Assembly: GCF_016107305.1 (NCBI RefSeq)
Contig: NZ_RCVR01000028.1
Coordinates: 1-63,714 of the forward strand
Origin: Roseomonas sp. KE2513
GTDB taxonomy: Bacteria > Pseudomonadota > Alphaproteobacteria > Acetobacterales > Acetobacteraceae
DNA length: 63,714 bases
Direction: 5' to 3'
The notes beneath the pieces were generated by a model. The model was not told the DNA's origin and did not search any database. It saw nothing but the letters and a program-made list of their open reading frames with translations. Below are positions 8,787 to 17,501 of the stretch, piece after piece. Each line of letters opens with the position of its first letter. The stretch's first letter is position 1. The position numbers and the translations under genes were made by a program.

Positions 8787-8890
8787 GACAAGGGTGCGTC
8801 GCTGCGCTCCCGCGCCGGGGCCGGCCCCGGCAGCGCCCTTGTCCCGCGCCCGCCTCGCGGTCGGCGGGTGGAATCCAGCAGAAGGATTCC
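8787..8890 (+). repeat. Two-hairpin leader element, copy 1
   Basis: Hairpin 1 arms GACAAGGG (8787-8794) and CCCTTGTC (8836-8843). Hairpin 2 arms GGAATCC (8870-8876) and GGATTCC (8884-8890) with purine-rich loop AGCAGAA. The ATG of the Toprim gene follows 5 bp later. Confidence 0.75.
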
Positions 8891-8895
8891 GAAAG

Positions 8896-9849
8896 ATGAG
8901 TGGTCAGGATGAGGAGCTGCAGCGGCTGCGGGAAGGCGTGAACTGCGCCGCCTTGCTGGAGCGCATGCCACCGCCGTGGAGGCTGGACAAGGCAGAGAGC
9001 ACCCGAGACTGCCTGAAGTACCGGCGCGGCCAGGGCGAGATCATCATCGTCAACCATGGCGGCCACGGCTGGTGGGACGCCGGCAGCACCGCCAAAGGCG
9101 ACGTGTTCGGGCTGGTGCAGCACCTGCGCCCGGACCTGAACTTCGGGCACGCTCGCAAGCTGCTGCGTGAGATGGTCGGGCTGCAGCCCAGCTTCCCCGA
9201 GTACGAGCGGGTGCGCTCGCGCGGGGAGGGAAGCACCCCGGCCGCCGAGCGCTGGTCGGCGGCGAAGCCGCTGCGGCCGGGCTCGCGGGCCTGGCGTTAC
9301 CTAGCCGAGGTCCGCCGTTTGCCCAACCCGGTGCTGCGCGCTGCCGTAGCGATCGACGCTATCCGGGAGGGTGCCTACGGCACAGCCTGGTTTGCTCACC
9401 GCGACGAGACAGGCGCGCTGACTGGCTTCGACATGCGGGGGCCGGAGTTCCGTGGCTTCGCCAAGGGGGGGGACAAGACCCTTTTCCGGCTGCCCGGCTG
9501 GATCGCCTTGCGCGAGGTACGGCCACGCCGGATGGCCGTGGCCGAGGCGCCGATTGACGCGCTCAGCCTTGCGGCCGTCGAGCGACTGCAGGGCGACACC
9601 CTGTACGTCGCCACTTCCGGCGGAATGGGGCCGGGGTCGGTGCATGCCCTGGACCTGCTGCTCGCCGGGATGGCCACCCTCCCGGGCGCCCTTCTTTCCA
9701 CCGCGACCGACAACGACCCGCCGGGGGAGCGCTACGCCGCTTTCCTGGCCGAGCGCGCCGCTGCGGCGGGCGTGCCCTGCGAGCGCCTGCTGCCATCCGG
9801 CGGGCTGAACGACTGGAACGACGTCCTGACACGGGGGAGGGGGGCATGA
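8896..9849 (+). CDS. Toprim-domain protein (DUF3991-like), plasmid primase-related
   Basis: 317 residues. The N-terminal part (residues about 25-110: DCLKYRRGQGEIIIVNHGGHGWWDAG ... GDVFGLVQHL) matches the CHC2/DUF3991-type region of plasmid primase-like proteins. The C-terminal half has Toprim signatures: Glu in AVAEAPIDALSL and the Asp pair in STATDNDPPGERYA. Such proteins are common on alphaproteobacterial plasmids and are thought to act in DNA replication or conjugative DNA processing; activity is not proven. ATG 8896 is chosen because it directly follows leader hairpin 2. The next gene overlaps the stop by 4 bp. Confidence 0.72.
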   Translation: MSGQDEELQRLREGVNCAALLERMPPPWRLDKAESTRDCLKYRRGQGEIIIVNHGGHGWWDAGSTAKGDVFGLVQHLRPDLNFGHARKLLREMVGLQPSFPEYERVRSRGEGSTPAAERWSAAKPLRPGSRAWRYLAEVRRLPNPVLRAAVAIDAIREGAYGTAWFAHRDETGALTGFDMRGPEFRGFAKGGDKTLFRLPGWIALREVRPRRMAVAEAPIDALSLAAVERLQGDTLYVATSGGMGPGSVHALDLLLAGMATLPGALLSTATDNDPPGERYAAFLAERAAAAGVPCERLLPSGGLNDWNDVLTRGRGA

Positions 9850-10184
9850 GCCTCATCACGGAAGGCAGCGCCACGGCCCCCAGTCCGGAGGCGGACGATC
9901 TGGTGCGCGCGCTGCACGCCGCCTTCTTCCGGCTGCCCCCGAAACTGCAGGCCCGCTGCAAGGTGCCGCCAACCGGCGATGCCGCGATCGACCGCCCGGT
10001 TCTGGTCGCGGCCGACAACGGCTCCGACCACTACCGCGGCGTGGTGGTCGCGGGCGAGCGCGACCAGGACGGCCACTGGCTGCTGGACGACGCCTTCACT
10101 CTGCTCAGCCTCGACCACGACGACGGCCCCGAGGCCGCTCTGGTGATCTGCCACGGATGGAACTGCCATGCCGACCGCATCTGA
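9846..10184 (+). CDS. Conserved plasmid protein of unknown function
   Basis: 112 residues, start overlapping the previous stop (ATGA), so translation is coupled. Mixed alpha/beta composition with a His/Asp-rich end (LLSLDHDDGPEAALVICHGWNCH). No signal peptide or membrane segment. A decayed copy of its start exists at 8328. The end overlaps the start of the helicase gene by 17 bp. I do not recognise the family. Confidence 0.6.
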   Translation: MSLITEGSATAPSPEADDLVRALHAAFFRLPPKLQARCKVPPTGDAAIDRPVLVAADNGSDHYRGVVVAGERDQDGHWLLDDAFTLLSLDHDDGPEAALVICHGWNCHADRI

Positions 10185-12216
10185 AGCCATCTCCTCCGAC
10201 CGTGCCCGGCTGGTAGCTGGGCTGACTCGATCCCAGGGCGAAGCCGCCGGGATGCACGGGCCGGTGCTGGTGCTGGCGGGAGCCGGAACCGGTAAGACCA
10301 AGACCCTGACCGCCGGCGTCGCTTTGCGCATTGCCGAACGCGGCATCCTGGCCCAGCGCATCCTGGCCGTGACCTTCACCAACAAGGCGGCGGGCGAAAT
10401 GCGCGAGCGCATCGTCGCCCTGCTCGGCGGGCAGGCGGCGCCGTCCTGGATCGGCACCTTTCACGGCCTCGGAGCCCGCCAGTTGCGGCAGGAACCGGAG
10501 ATGGCCGGGCTGCGCGAGAACTTCGACGTGCTCGATGCCGACGATGCCAAGCGCCTGCTCAAGCGTACCATGAAAGCCATGGGCGCCGAAGCCGGCGATG
10601 ACGAGGGCATGGGCAAGGACCCGGTGAAGGCCGTGGCCGGCCACATTGGCCGCTTCAAGGATAACCTCATCACCCCGAGCGAGGCGGTCATCCGGGCTGA
10701 GGCGATGATTGCCGCCAGTCCAATGGCCGACGCCTCCGGTCTGCGCGCCGCGGCCCGTATCTACCCGGAATATCAGCGCCGCCTGCGCGAGGCCAACGCC
10801 GCCGACTTCGGCGACCTGCTGCTCTGGCCCACCGTCGCCATGGGCCAGGACGAGGAGCGCCGGCTGCGCTTCGCCGGCCGCTTCTCCTGCCTGCTGGCAG
10901 ACGAGTACCAGGACGTGAACGCGTCCCAATACCGCTGGCTCCGGCTGATGGCCAAGGACCACGGCGAGATCTTCGCCGTGGGTGACGACGACCAAGCAGT
11001 GTTCGGCTGGCGCGGGGCTGATATTGAGTACATCCGCCGCTTCACGCGCGACTTCCGCGGCGCCGCCGTAGTCAAGCTGGAGGAGAACTTCCGGTCAACA
11101 GGCCATATCCTGGCCGCGGCCAATGCAGTGATCGCCCGCGACGAGACCCGGCTGGGCAAGACGCTGCGCACCACCCGCGAGCAGGGTCAGCCGATCGAGG
11201 TCGTGAAGTTCCGCAACGACGAGGCCGAGGCCATCGGCATCGCCGCCGAGATCCGCAAGCGCGGCGCCGAGGGCGTGCGCTGGCAGGACATCGCCATCCT
11301 GTACCGTGCCAACCACCTGTCGCGCGGCATCGAGGAGGAGCTGCTGCGGGCCAAGGTGCCCTACGTACTGGTCGGCGACGTCGGCTTCTACCAACGCGCC
11401 GAGGTCAAGGATGCCTTGGCGCTGCTGCGCCTCGCCTCCTGCCCGGACGACTGCCAGTCCGACGAGGCCTTCCGCCGCGCCTGCAACAGCCCGCCGCGCG
11501 GCATCGGCCCGAAGGCGCTCGACCTGCTGGAGCGCGACGCCGAGTGGCGGGGCTCCTCCTTGCTAGCCGCCTGCCATACCGCCGAACTGCCGCCCAAAGT
11601 GCGGGGGGCGGCCGGGGCCTTCGCCGATGCCGTGCGCTCGGTCGCGGCCGACACCGGGGCCACGGTCGCCGACCGCCTGTCCATGCTGCTCGATCGCACC
11701 GGCTACCGGCAGTGGCTGCGCGACAGCCGGGCCGAGACCGTGGAAGGCCGGCTGGAGAACCTGGCAGAGCTCGTGCTGCTGGCCGGCGGCTTCCACTCGG
11801 CGGCCGAGCTGCTGGAGCACGCCGCCCTGGCCAGCGCCGCCCCGGGCGAGACCACGGACGGGCGGGTGCAGCTGCTCACCCTGCACCGGGCCAAGGGGCT
11901 GGAGTTCGCCCACGTCTTTCTGCCAGCCTGGAACACCACCGTGTTCCCGAGCCAGTACGGCGAGGCCTCCGAGGAGCGGCGCCTCGCCTACGTGGCGCTG
12001 ACCCGGGGCAAGGAGCGGGTGGCCGTCAGCTACGCCGAGTTCCGGCGTGGCTACGTCGACCCCTCGCCCTTCCTCGATGACATCCCGGCCGACAACCGCC
12101 ACGAGGGCTGGCTGCGGCCGGAGGCACGCCGGCCAGCACGGACTTCGCCTCGGCAGGCCGGCATGGACGCCCTCAACGAGATGCTCGCCGGCCTGCGGTC
12201 CCGGCCGGCGACATGA
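10168..12216 (+). CDS. UvrD/PcrA-like superfamily 1 DNA helicase
   Basis: 682 residues. Walker A AGAGTGKT at residues 37-44; motif Ia (ILAVTFTNKAAGEMRERI); motif II DEYQD beginning at Asp245; motif III (FAVGDDDQAVFGWRGAD); motif IV (LEENFRST); motif V (VQLLTLHRAKGLEFAHVF); motif VI (ERRLAYVALTRGKERV). The full set makes a 3'-5' DNA helicase very likely. It could serve plasmid replication or repair. The start at ATG 10168 overlaps the upstream gene, placing it in the same operon. It is not a replacement for chromosomal uvrD as far as can be seen. Confidence 0.93.
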   Translation: MPTASEAISSDRARLVAGLTRSQGEAAGMHGPVLVLAGAGTGKTKTLTAGVALRIAERGILAQRILAVTFTNKAAGEMRERIVALLGGQAAPSWIGTFHGLGARQLRQEPEMAGLRENFDVLDADDAKRLLKRTMKAMGAEAGDDEGMGKDPVKAVAGHIGRFKDNLITPSEAVIRAEAMIAASPMADASGLRAAARIYPEYQRRLREANAADFGDLLLWPTVAMGQDEERRLRFAGRFSCLLADEYQDVNASQYRWLRLMAKDHGEIFAVGDDDQAVFGWRGADIEYIRRFTRDFRGAAVVKLEENFRSTGHILAAANAVIARDETRLGKTLRTTREQGQPIEVVKFRNDEAEAIGIAAEIRKRGAEGVRWQDIAILYRANHLSRGIEEELLRAKVPYVLVGDVGFYQRAEVKDALALLRLASCPDDCQSDEAFRRACNSPPRGIGPKALDLLERDAEWRGSSLLAACHTAELPPKVRGAAGAFADAVRSVAADTGATVADRLSMLLDRTGYRQWLRDSRAETVEGRLENLAELVLLAGGFHSAAELLEHAALASAAPGETTDGRVQLLTLHRAKGLEFAHVFLPAWNTTVFPSQYGEASEERRLAYVALTRGKERVAVSYAEFRRGYVDPSPFLDDIPADNRHEGWLRPEARRPARTSPRQAGMDALNEMLAGLRSRPAT

Positions 12217-12274
12217 GCGGGCGCGCCTCGTGGGCGCACCGCCCTTCCTGTCTACCAACCCACGGAGAAGCTAC

Positions 12275-13516
12275 GTGAACGACAAGGACACACGCGTGAG
12301 CCGTCGCGCCCGCTACGCGTTGAACACCACCCGGCTCGGCCGGGTGTGGATCTCGACGTGGATGCCCGACCAGGGGTGCTGGGGCGCGTCGCTGCTGCAG
12401 CCTTCCACGACGTCCGGCGCTTCGCGCCAGATCGCGGACCTGGTGACCTGGCTGCCCAACGCGACGGACCGGAAGATGGCGGACGACTTCCTGGACGGCG
12501 GGGCCGACGACGTCGCCTGGTTCCACTGCGACCGCGAGGGTTCGCGCTGGACCGTGACCGTCAAGCTCCTCGTCGCTCTAGGCTCGCCGGTGCTGGCGAA
12601 TTTCTGCCTTCAGTACGCCTCGCCGATGGACGAGATGACCGCCGCGCACCCGCTGCTCGCCCGGTTGAGGAAGCTGCAGAGCTACGACTGGACCACGCCG
12701 GAGTACCGCGACTTGTGCGCCGAACTCGGCTTCGACCCCGATCGAGGTCGGCCGCGCTTCGCCCGTCGTCACGAGGAGATGGGCAACGAGATCCTGCACT
12801 GGATCGGCACGAACGTGGTCGAAGCTGCTGGTCGGGCGAGGGGCTTGTCCGTGGAGGCGCACCGCCAAAGCCTGGTGCTCGCCGAGAGCATGATGAAGGC
12901 GCTGAGCGCGGACCCTGCCTGCCGTCCCGGGTCCCTGCTGTTCCTGGAGGCCAGGATCGCCAACTCCCCCAGGGGAGTTCTGCCTTGCCGTGACGAGCTC
13001 CTGGCACTGCTGGCGAACGGCGACTTGGATGAGCCCCTGCCCGTTACCGAAGCGGCCCCGCGTCCGGCAGATCTCAGCGTGCCCATCGTCTTCCTGCCGT
13101 CGCGCTACGGCAACGGTGTCAGCAAACAGCTCACGGTCGGCCGGCACTACGACCCCGACCGTTGGGAGGACCTGGGCTACGGCGACCTGCGCGGCGTGGC
13201 GCTGCGGCCGACCGACGCGGACCTGAATGCCTCGCCGGCCACCGCGATCGCCCATCGGGTTCTGCTCGACCAGGGTGTCGTGTTCCTCACGCGCGACGAG
13301 GCCCTGCACTACCTCGACACCGAGGCCATGTACTGGGCGCACGGACCCCGTAAGCACCTGCCGCTGCGCTTGCCGCGCGATCTACCGCTGCGGCGCCTGA
13401 CCTGGCGCGACAAGCTCGCGTGGAAGCTGGGTGAGCCTGTCCTGCCCATCGACCGGCAACTGGTCCGACGCGAGAACCTCGACCTGCACTCCAGGCCAGT
13501 GGCGAAGGCGGCGTAA
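12275..13516 (+). CDS. Hypothetical plasmid protein, 413 residues
   Basis: GTG 12275 has GGAGAAG upstream (12264-12270). No family recognised. The N-terminal third is mixed alpha/beta, the centre helical (EEMGNEILHWIGTNVVEAAGRARGL), and the end strongly basic (LPLRLPRDLPLRRLTWRDKLAWKLG). No signal peptide or membrane segment. It follows the helicase after 58 bp and shares its strand and codon use, so it is probably a genuine backbone gene. Confidence 0.65.
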   Translation: MNDKDTRVSRRARYALNTTRLGRVWISTWMPDQGCWGASLLQPSTTSGASRQIADLVTWLPNATDRKMADDFLDGGADDVAWFHCDREGSRWTVTVKLLVALGSPVLANFCLQYASPMDEMTAAHPLLARLRKLQSYDWTTPEYRDLCAELGFDPDRGRPRFARRHEEMGNEILHWIGTNVVEAAGRARGLSVEAHRQSLVLAESMMKALSADPACRPGSLLFLEARIANSPRGVLPCRDELLALLANGDLDEPLPVTEAAPRPADLSVPIVFLPSRYGNGVSKQLTVGRHYDPDRWEDLGYGDLRGVALRPTDADLNASPATAIAHRVLLDQGVVFLTRDEALHYLDTEAMYWAHGPRKHLPLRLPRDLPLRRLTWRDKLAWKLGEPVLPIDRQLVRRENLDLHSRPVAKAA

Positions 13517-13602
13517 CCCTCTGAGTAGGAGGAAGCAGAGGGGAAGAAGGATGGAATAGGGAAGGGAGGAGGGAGAGCCCTGCCACCCTCTCCCGGAGCG
13601 CG

Positions 13603-13697
13603 GCAAGGGTTCGTCGCTGCGCTCCCGCCGCTACGCGGCGCCCTGGCCTCGCCCCGGTCGGGGCGGCCGGCGGGCTGGGTCTTCGAGAAGAAGACTC
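13603..13697 (+). repeat. Two-hairpin leader element, copy 2
   Basis: Begins with GCAAGGG and the shared core CGTCGCTGCGCTCCCG. The closing arm is diverged here (CCCTGGCC). Hairpin 2 arms GTCTTC (13679-13684) and GAAGAC (13690-13695), loop GAGAA, then AAGGA before the next start codon. A purine-rich tract (about 13528-13577) precedes it. Confidence 0.7.
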
Positions 13698-13716
13698 AGA
13701 AGAAGGAATGGGATCC

Positions 13717-13890
13717 ATGGATCTCGCAGAGCGCGTGGCCAGGCGTAAGGGCCGCCGGCAGGACATCGAAGCCGCCGTCGGCCTGATCCTCATCGTCGCC
13801 ATCCTGCTCGGCGGCGCCGTGCTGCCGGGCTTCCTGGCGCAGCACGCCTCCACCGTCCGGGTGCCGGCCCATCAGGAGGCCCGCCGGTGA
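13717..13890 (+). CDS. Small single-pass membrane protein
   Basis: 57 residues: a charged N terminus (MDLAERVARRKGRRQD), one hydrophobic segment (AAVGLILIVAILLGGAVLPGFLA, about residues 19-41) and a short polar tail. ATG 13717 is preferred over ATG 13708 because AAGGA lies 9 bp upstream of the former but directly abuts the latter. The stop overlaps the next start (GTGA). Function unknown. Confidence 0.6.
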   Translation: MDLAERVARRKGRRQDIEAAVGLILIVAILLGGAVLPGFLAQHASTVRVPAHQEARR

Positions 13891-14255
13891 GCCCCGTCAT
13901 CCTGCCCAAGATAGACGGCCATCTCACCGTCCGGGTGCTGGAGGACGTGATAGCGGACGGCTTCTGCCTGATCCGCACCGACTGCAGCCCGCCCGTCGAG
14001 GTCGCCATCGTCCATGACGGCTCCGATCGCGGCATCGGTGAGACCGAGGCCTACGTCGCGCTGCTCGCCCGCTCCCCCGGCATGAAGCGCCTGCTGGACG
14101 AGGCCCTGGCCTTCGAGGCCGAGGCATTCGACGAGGATGAGCCGGTGTCGGGCGCCGACCTCGTGCAGTGGTTCGCCGACTGGCGACTGCGGGTTCGTAC
14201 CCTGCTGACAAAGTCCCTGCCGCCGCTTCTCCCAATACTTGACCCGGACACCTGA
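13887..14255 (+). CDS. Hypothetical acidic protein, 122 residues
   Basis: GTG 13887 overlaps the previous stop. The sequence is acidic in the middle (EALAFEAEAFDEDEPVSGADL) with no signal peptide. No family recognised. Coupled translation with the membrane protein suggests they work together or at least are co-regulated. Confidence 0.6.
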   Translation: MSPVILPKIDGHLTVRVLEDVIADGFCLIRTDCSPPVEVAIVHDGSDRGIGETEAYVALLARSPGMKRLLDEALAFEAEAFDEDEPVSGADLVQWFADWRLRVRTLLTKSLPPLLPILDPDT

Positions 14256-14311
14256 CGGGCGCTCCGCGCCCTCCCGACTGCCCTCCTCATCCCGATCCGA
14301 AAGGAACTGCC

Positions 14312-14902
14312 ATGCCCACTCCGGCACAGCTGCCGCACTTCCTCGTGCTGCGGCCCACCCTCGGTCACGCCTCGCGCGACGGCGCCTACGCGCACATCGA
14401 GGCCCTGGTCATGTATACGCGGAGCGAGGCGGTGCCCGCCCGGTACGGCGACCTGCACGCCCTGGTACGCTGGGACGACACGCCCCGCCCGATCCTTCAC
14501 GAGGGCCTGCGCTGGACGTGTCAGATCGACGACCGCAGCACCGATGCCTACGGCATCCACTACGGCTACACCCCCGAGCACGCCGACGTCTTCACCGCGG
14601 CGGATCTCGGCCGCTACGGCAAGTCGATCCCCGCCCTGCGGCGGGCGATGGACCGCCTACAGGATCAGGAGGGCCGCACCGAGGACGTCGCCCTGCTGCT
14701 GACGCGGCTCGCCCGGGTCCTGAAGGTGGGCGGCGTGGTGCTGCTGGAGCCGCGTATCGGCGAGAGCTACTTCGGCGAACACCATCGCATCCGCTGCTCG
14801 GCCGAGGCACCGAACCTCGGCCCGATGGTCGCGGGCATCGGCGAGATGGTCCGGGAGCTGCACCGCCACTGCGCCGCGCGCTGTGGCCGGATGGCAGCCT
14901 GA
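14312..14902 (+). CDS. Hypothetical protein, 196 residues
   Basis: ATG 14312 with AAAGGAAC upstream. Soluble alpha/beta protein with a Tyr/His-rich centre (DAYGIHYGYTPEHADVF) and a Cys/His-rich end (HRHCAARCGRM). No known domain recognised. It lies 3 bp upstream of the next gene, so they are probably co-transcribed. Confidence 0.6.
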   Translation: MPTPAQLPHFLVLRPTLGHASRDGAYAHIEALVMYTRSEAVPARYGDLHALVRWDDTPRPILHEGLRWTCQIDDRSTDAYGIHYGYTPEHADVFTAADLGRYGKSIPALRRAMDRLQDQEGRTEDVALLLTRLARVLKVGGVVLLEPRIGESYFGEHHRIRCSAEAPNLGPMVAGIGEMVRELHRHCAARCGRMAA

Positions 14903-14905
14903 GCC

Positions 14906-15691
14906 GTGGCACGGCAAGCCCCCACCACCTGCTGCCACTGCGGCGAGCCGGCGGTGCTGGAACTGGCGGAGGCGTGGTCCGACCACGCTTTCCTTTTGGA
15001 GACCTGCTGCCTCACGGCCCATGAGGAGGTGTGCGCCGGCATGGCCGAGGACCCGGCGTGGGCGCGCGACCTGCTGCGCCATCTCGGGGCTGAGGTTCTG
15101 CTCGGCCACGGCCTGCGCCGGGTGGCCGACACCGGCTGCGGCCAGCTGCTGCTGGACTGGAACCTCGAGATCCGGCCAGTGAGCTTCGCTCGCGCGGCCG
15201 ACTTCGTGCGGCGCCACCACACCCACAACGCCGCCCCGACCGCCTGGCGCTACGGGGCCGCCATTAACAACGGGGCCACGCTGCTGGGTGTGGTGATGGT
15301 CGGCAACCCGGTCGCCCGCGGCCTTATGGGTCGGGGCACGGTCGAGGTGAACCGGCTGTGCATCCGCCGCGACATCCCGCGCCCCCTGGCCTGGAATGCC
15401 TGCTCGCAGCTGTACGGCTGGGCCGCCAGGGAGGCCGAAGTCCGCGGCTTCGAGCGCATCGTGACCTACACCCGGGCCGATGAGGAGGGCGGCAGTCTCC
15501 GCGCCTGCGGCTGGATCAGGGAGGCCCACGTTCGTGGCCGGTCATGGAACAGCCCGACGCGGGCGCGCACCGACCGTGCTCCGTTGATCGACAAGCACCG
15601 CTGGAGCCGGGCGTTGCGGCCCCGCCGCCCGGTTCCCCGACCACCAGTATTGCCGAACATCATGCCCCTGAGCCTGGATGCGGCGGCATGA
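14906..15691 (+). CDS. XF1762-like GNAT-type protein with N-terminal Cys motif
   Basis: 261 residues. The core (residues about 95-215) carries the pattern FVRRHHTHNAAP ... GVVMVGNPVARG ... VEVNRLCIRRDIPRPLAWNA ... SQLYGWAAREAEVRGFERIVTYT, which matches the plasmid/phage XF1762 family, GNAT-like in fold. An added N-terminal part has CCHCGE and ETCC, suggesting a metal-binding knuckle. Its substrate is unknown. GTG 14906 is the only sensible start after the upstream stop. The stop overlaps the next ATG. Confidence 0.68.
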   Translation: MARQAPTTCCHCGEPAVLELAEAWSDHAFLLETCCLTAHEEVCAGMAEDPAWARDLLRHLGAEVLLGHGLRRVADTGCGQLLLDWNLEIRPVSFARAADFVRRHHTHNAAPTAWRYGAAINNGATLLGVVMVGNPVARGLMGRGTVEVNRLCIRRDIPRPLAWNACSQLYGWAAREAEVRGFERIVTYTRADEEGGSLRACGWIREAHVRGRSWNSPTRARTDRAPLIDKHRWSRALRPRRPVPRPPVLPNIMPLSLDAAA

Positions 15692-16017
15692 ACCGGCCGC
15701 CGATCCTGTGGAGCGCGGCCGATCTGCTCGACCTGGCCCGTGCCGCCGAGGCCCTGGGCGCCCTCAGCTTCCAGATGGCCGAGCGCTTCGGTCCCGAGGA
15801 TGGCTTGGAGCTGTCCTGCCGCGCCACGGCCGCGCTGCTCGATCGCGTGCTGCGCGATGAGGCCGATGCAGGACTTCGCCACCTCATCATGCGCCGGCTG
15901 GAGGCCGAGGCCGACCACGCCCGGGAGATACAGGAGAGAAGCCCGATCGGCGAGGGCGAGGAAAGCGGTGAGGAAGCCGTGCCGCATGGCGACCCGGCGC
16001 CGCAAGGGAAGGCCTGA
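15688..16017 (+). CDS. Hypothetical helical protein, 109 residues
   Basis: ATG 15688 overlaps the previous TGA. Mostly helical and acidic (DLLDLARAAEALGALSFQMAERFG; RRLEAEADHAREIQE). The last residues are encoded inside the start of a leader element (hairpin 1 begins at 16002), so the C terminus was probably rewritten when that element arrived. Function unknown. Confidence 0.55.
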   Translation: MNRPPILWSAADLLDLARAAEALGALSFQMAERFGPEDGLELSCRATAALLDRVLRDEADAGLRHLIMRRLEAEADHAREIQERSPIGEGEESGEEAVPHGDPAPQGKA

Positions 16018-16101
16018 CGGCCCGCGGCTGCGCCGCGCCCTTGCCCCGCCGTTCCGCGTCCGGCCGCGGCGGGAGGGTCGAGGCGGAAGGAACCGGCCTC
16101 G
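16002..16101 (+). repeat. Two-hairpin leader element, copy 3
   Basis: Hairpin 1 arms GCAAGGG (16002-16008) and CCCTTGC (16038-16044). Hairpin 2 arms CGAGGC (16079-16084) and GCCTCG (16096-16101), loop GGAAGGAACCG. It overlaps the 3' end of the upstream coding sequence and lies 32 bp before the next start. Confidence 0.7.
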
Positions 16102-16133
16102 GCGAACGAGCTCACCCAGAAAGGGACCACCCC

Positions 16134-16505
16134 GTGACCACCACCAACATCATCCTCTCTGCCTATCCCGGCCGCCGCGTGCGCGAGGCCGGCTGTATCT
16201 CGACGTAGATCGGCCTCTGCGTAGGCGGCGGCGGCCCGCAGCGCCGTCTCGCGGTCGAGGGCCTGGGCGGCATCACCCGCGCCGTGGCCGAGTTCGGCCG
16301 CGACGTGCTGTCCGCCAACCCGGGCGCCAGCTTCGACATTTCCGTCAGCATGGCCAAGGGCCAGCGCAAGCCGCGCGGCTTCGACGCCGCCGAGAAGGCG
16401 GGGACCTTCGGCCACCAAGCCTTCCTGCGCGAGGACGCCACCTACCGCAAGCTGGTCAGTCCACCGGTTTCGGGTGCTGCCGCGCCCGCAGCGCTCGCGG
16501 CCTGA
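16134..16505 (+). pseudogene. Hypothetical gene broken by a single in-frame TAG
   Basis: From GTG 16134 the frame is open for 24 codons, meets TAG at 16206-16208, then continues cleanly for 98 codons to TGA at 16503-16505. The distal part (GGITRAVAEFGRDVLSANPGASFDISVSMAKGQRKPRGFDAAEKAG) has normal codon use. One base change explains the break. Function unknown. Restart at an internal codon is possible. Confidence 0.7.
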
Positions 16506-16564
16506 GAAGGCAGGAAACGAGAGAAGTTGGAGGGGGGGAGGGGTGCCGCACCCCGTCCCCCGCC

Positions 16565-16660
16565 GCAAGGGCGAGGGCCTGACGGCCCGCCGCTGCGCGG
16601 CGCCCTTGCCCCGGCGGCGCGGGGCGACGGCTGCCGGGGAGGTGTTCGGAAAGGAACACC
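16565..16660 (+). repeat. Two-hairpin leader element, copy 4
   Basis: Hairpin 1 arms GCAAGGGC (16565-16572) and GCCCTTGC (16602-16609). Hairpin 2 is perfect: GGTGTTC (16641-16647), loop GGAAAG, GAACACC (16654-16660). The ATG of the next gene is 3 bp later. Confidence 0.8.
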
Positions 16661-16663
16661 GCC

Positions 16664-17011
16664 ATGGAAATCCGCCGCCTCGCTGCCCCCCCTGGGCCGG
16701 ACCTGTTCACCCGCATCCCCGCCGCCGACGCGGGCGAGCCGATCGCCTGCAGCCGCTGCAGCGCCACCTTCGACACCGATCCGACGATCGCCGTCGGCTG
16801 CCCGACCTGCGGCGCACCGGAGGGGGAGCGCTGCCGCCTGCCGGCGCAGGGCGGCTTCCATCGCTCGCACTATACGCGCTCGCACATCGCGCTGCGGACT
16901 GGCCGCATGGGGGCGTGCAAGGCGCTGACCTGGGACCGGCTACACGCGCTGCCCGTGCGGATTCCTCCGGCAGCCCGCCCCATCGTCATTCCCGTCCACG
17001 CGAGCCGGTGA
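16664..17011 (+). CDS. Zinc-ribbon protein, 115 residues
   Basis: Two CxxC pairs, CSRC (about residue 26) and CPTC (about residue 46), followed by GAPEGERCRLPAQGGFHRSHYTRSH. The second part resembles the short zinc finger (CP-C-GAP-G--C) found in phage and plasmid proteins. DNA binding or a nucleic-acid role is likely but unproven. It starts 3 bp after a perfect leader hairpin. Confidence 0.62.
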   Translation: MEIRRLAAPPGPDLFTRIPAADAGEPIACSRCSATFDTDPTIAVGCPTCGAPEGERCRLPAQGGFHRSHYTRSHIALRTGRMGACKALTWDRLHALPVRIPPAARPIVIPVHASR

Positions 17012-17022
17012 GGAGCCGTCCG

Positions 17023-17358
17023 ATGAGCGTCGTCCGCCGCTTTCTCGACCCGTCCAACGCCCACCTCACGAACAAGGACAGGGCCCTGCTCGAAGCCTGC
17101 GCCGGTCGCGATACCGGCGAGCTGCTCTGTGCCAGCACGCCCTACGGCTGGTTCGTTTTTGCCTGCGAGGAACGGCCGCAGATCTCCGACACGCTGTGGG
17201 CCCTGTTTCAGGAGGCCCGCCAGCACGGCTGCGAGTACCTCCTGTTCGACTGCGACGCCGCCGAGATCGACGGTTTCCCGGTGTTCGACTGGGAGGTCGA
17301 GGAGATCACGACGGAGACGGAGGAGGGGAAGGAGAAGGAGCTGACGGAGGCAGGATGA
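17023..17358 (+). CDS. Small conserved plasmid protein (DUF5983-like)
   Basis: 111 residues. The stretch TPYGWFVFACEERP ... LWALFQEARQHGCEYLLFDCDAAEIDGFPVFDWE resembles the DUF5983 family found with anti-restriction-type plasmid genes. The C terminus is a run of Glu/Lys/Thr encoded by a purine-rich tract that leads into leader copy 5. ATG 17023 follows GAGGAG. Function unknown. Confidence 0.58.
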   Translation: MSVVRRFLDPSNAHLTNKDRALLEACAGRDTGELLCASTPYGWFVFACEERPQISDTLWALFQEARQHGCEYLLFDCDAAEIDGFPVFDWEVEEITTETEEGKEKELTEAG

Positions 17359-17399
17359 GGGGAGGGAGAAGAAGCCGTCCCGCACCGGGGATGGCCGCC

Positions 17400-17500
17400 G
17401 CAAGGGTTCGTCGCTGCGCTCCCGCGCTGCGCGCGCCCTTGCCCCGGCCACCCCGGACGTGGGGGCGGGGAGGTGTTCTGAGAAAATGAAAGGGAACACC
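17400..17500 (+). repeat. Two-hairpin leader element, copy 5
   Basis: Hairpin 1 arms GCAAGGG (17400-17406) and CCCTTGC (17436-17442). Hairpin 2 arms GGTGTTC (17472-17478) and GAACACC (17494-17500), loop 17479-17493 purine-rich and containing GAAAGG. The ArdC gene starts at 17502. Confidence 0.8.
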
Positions 17501-17501
17501 A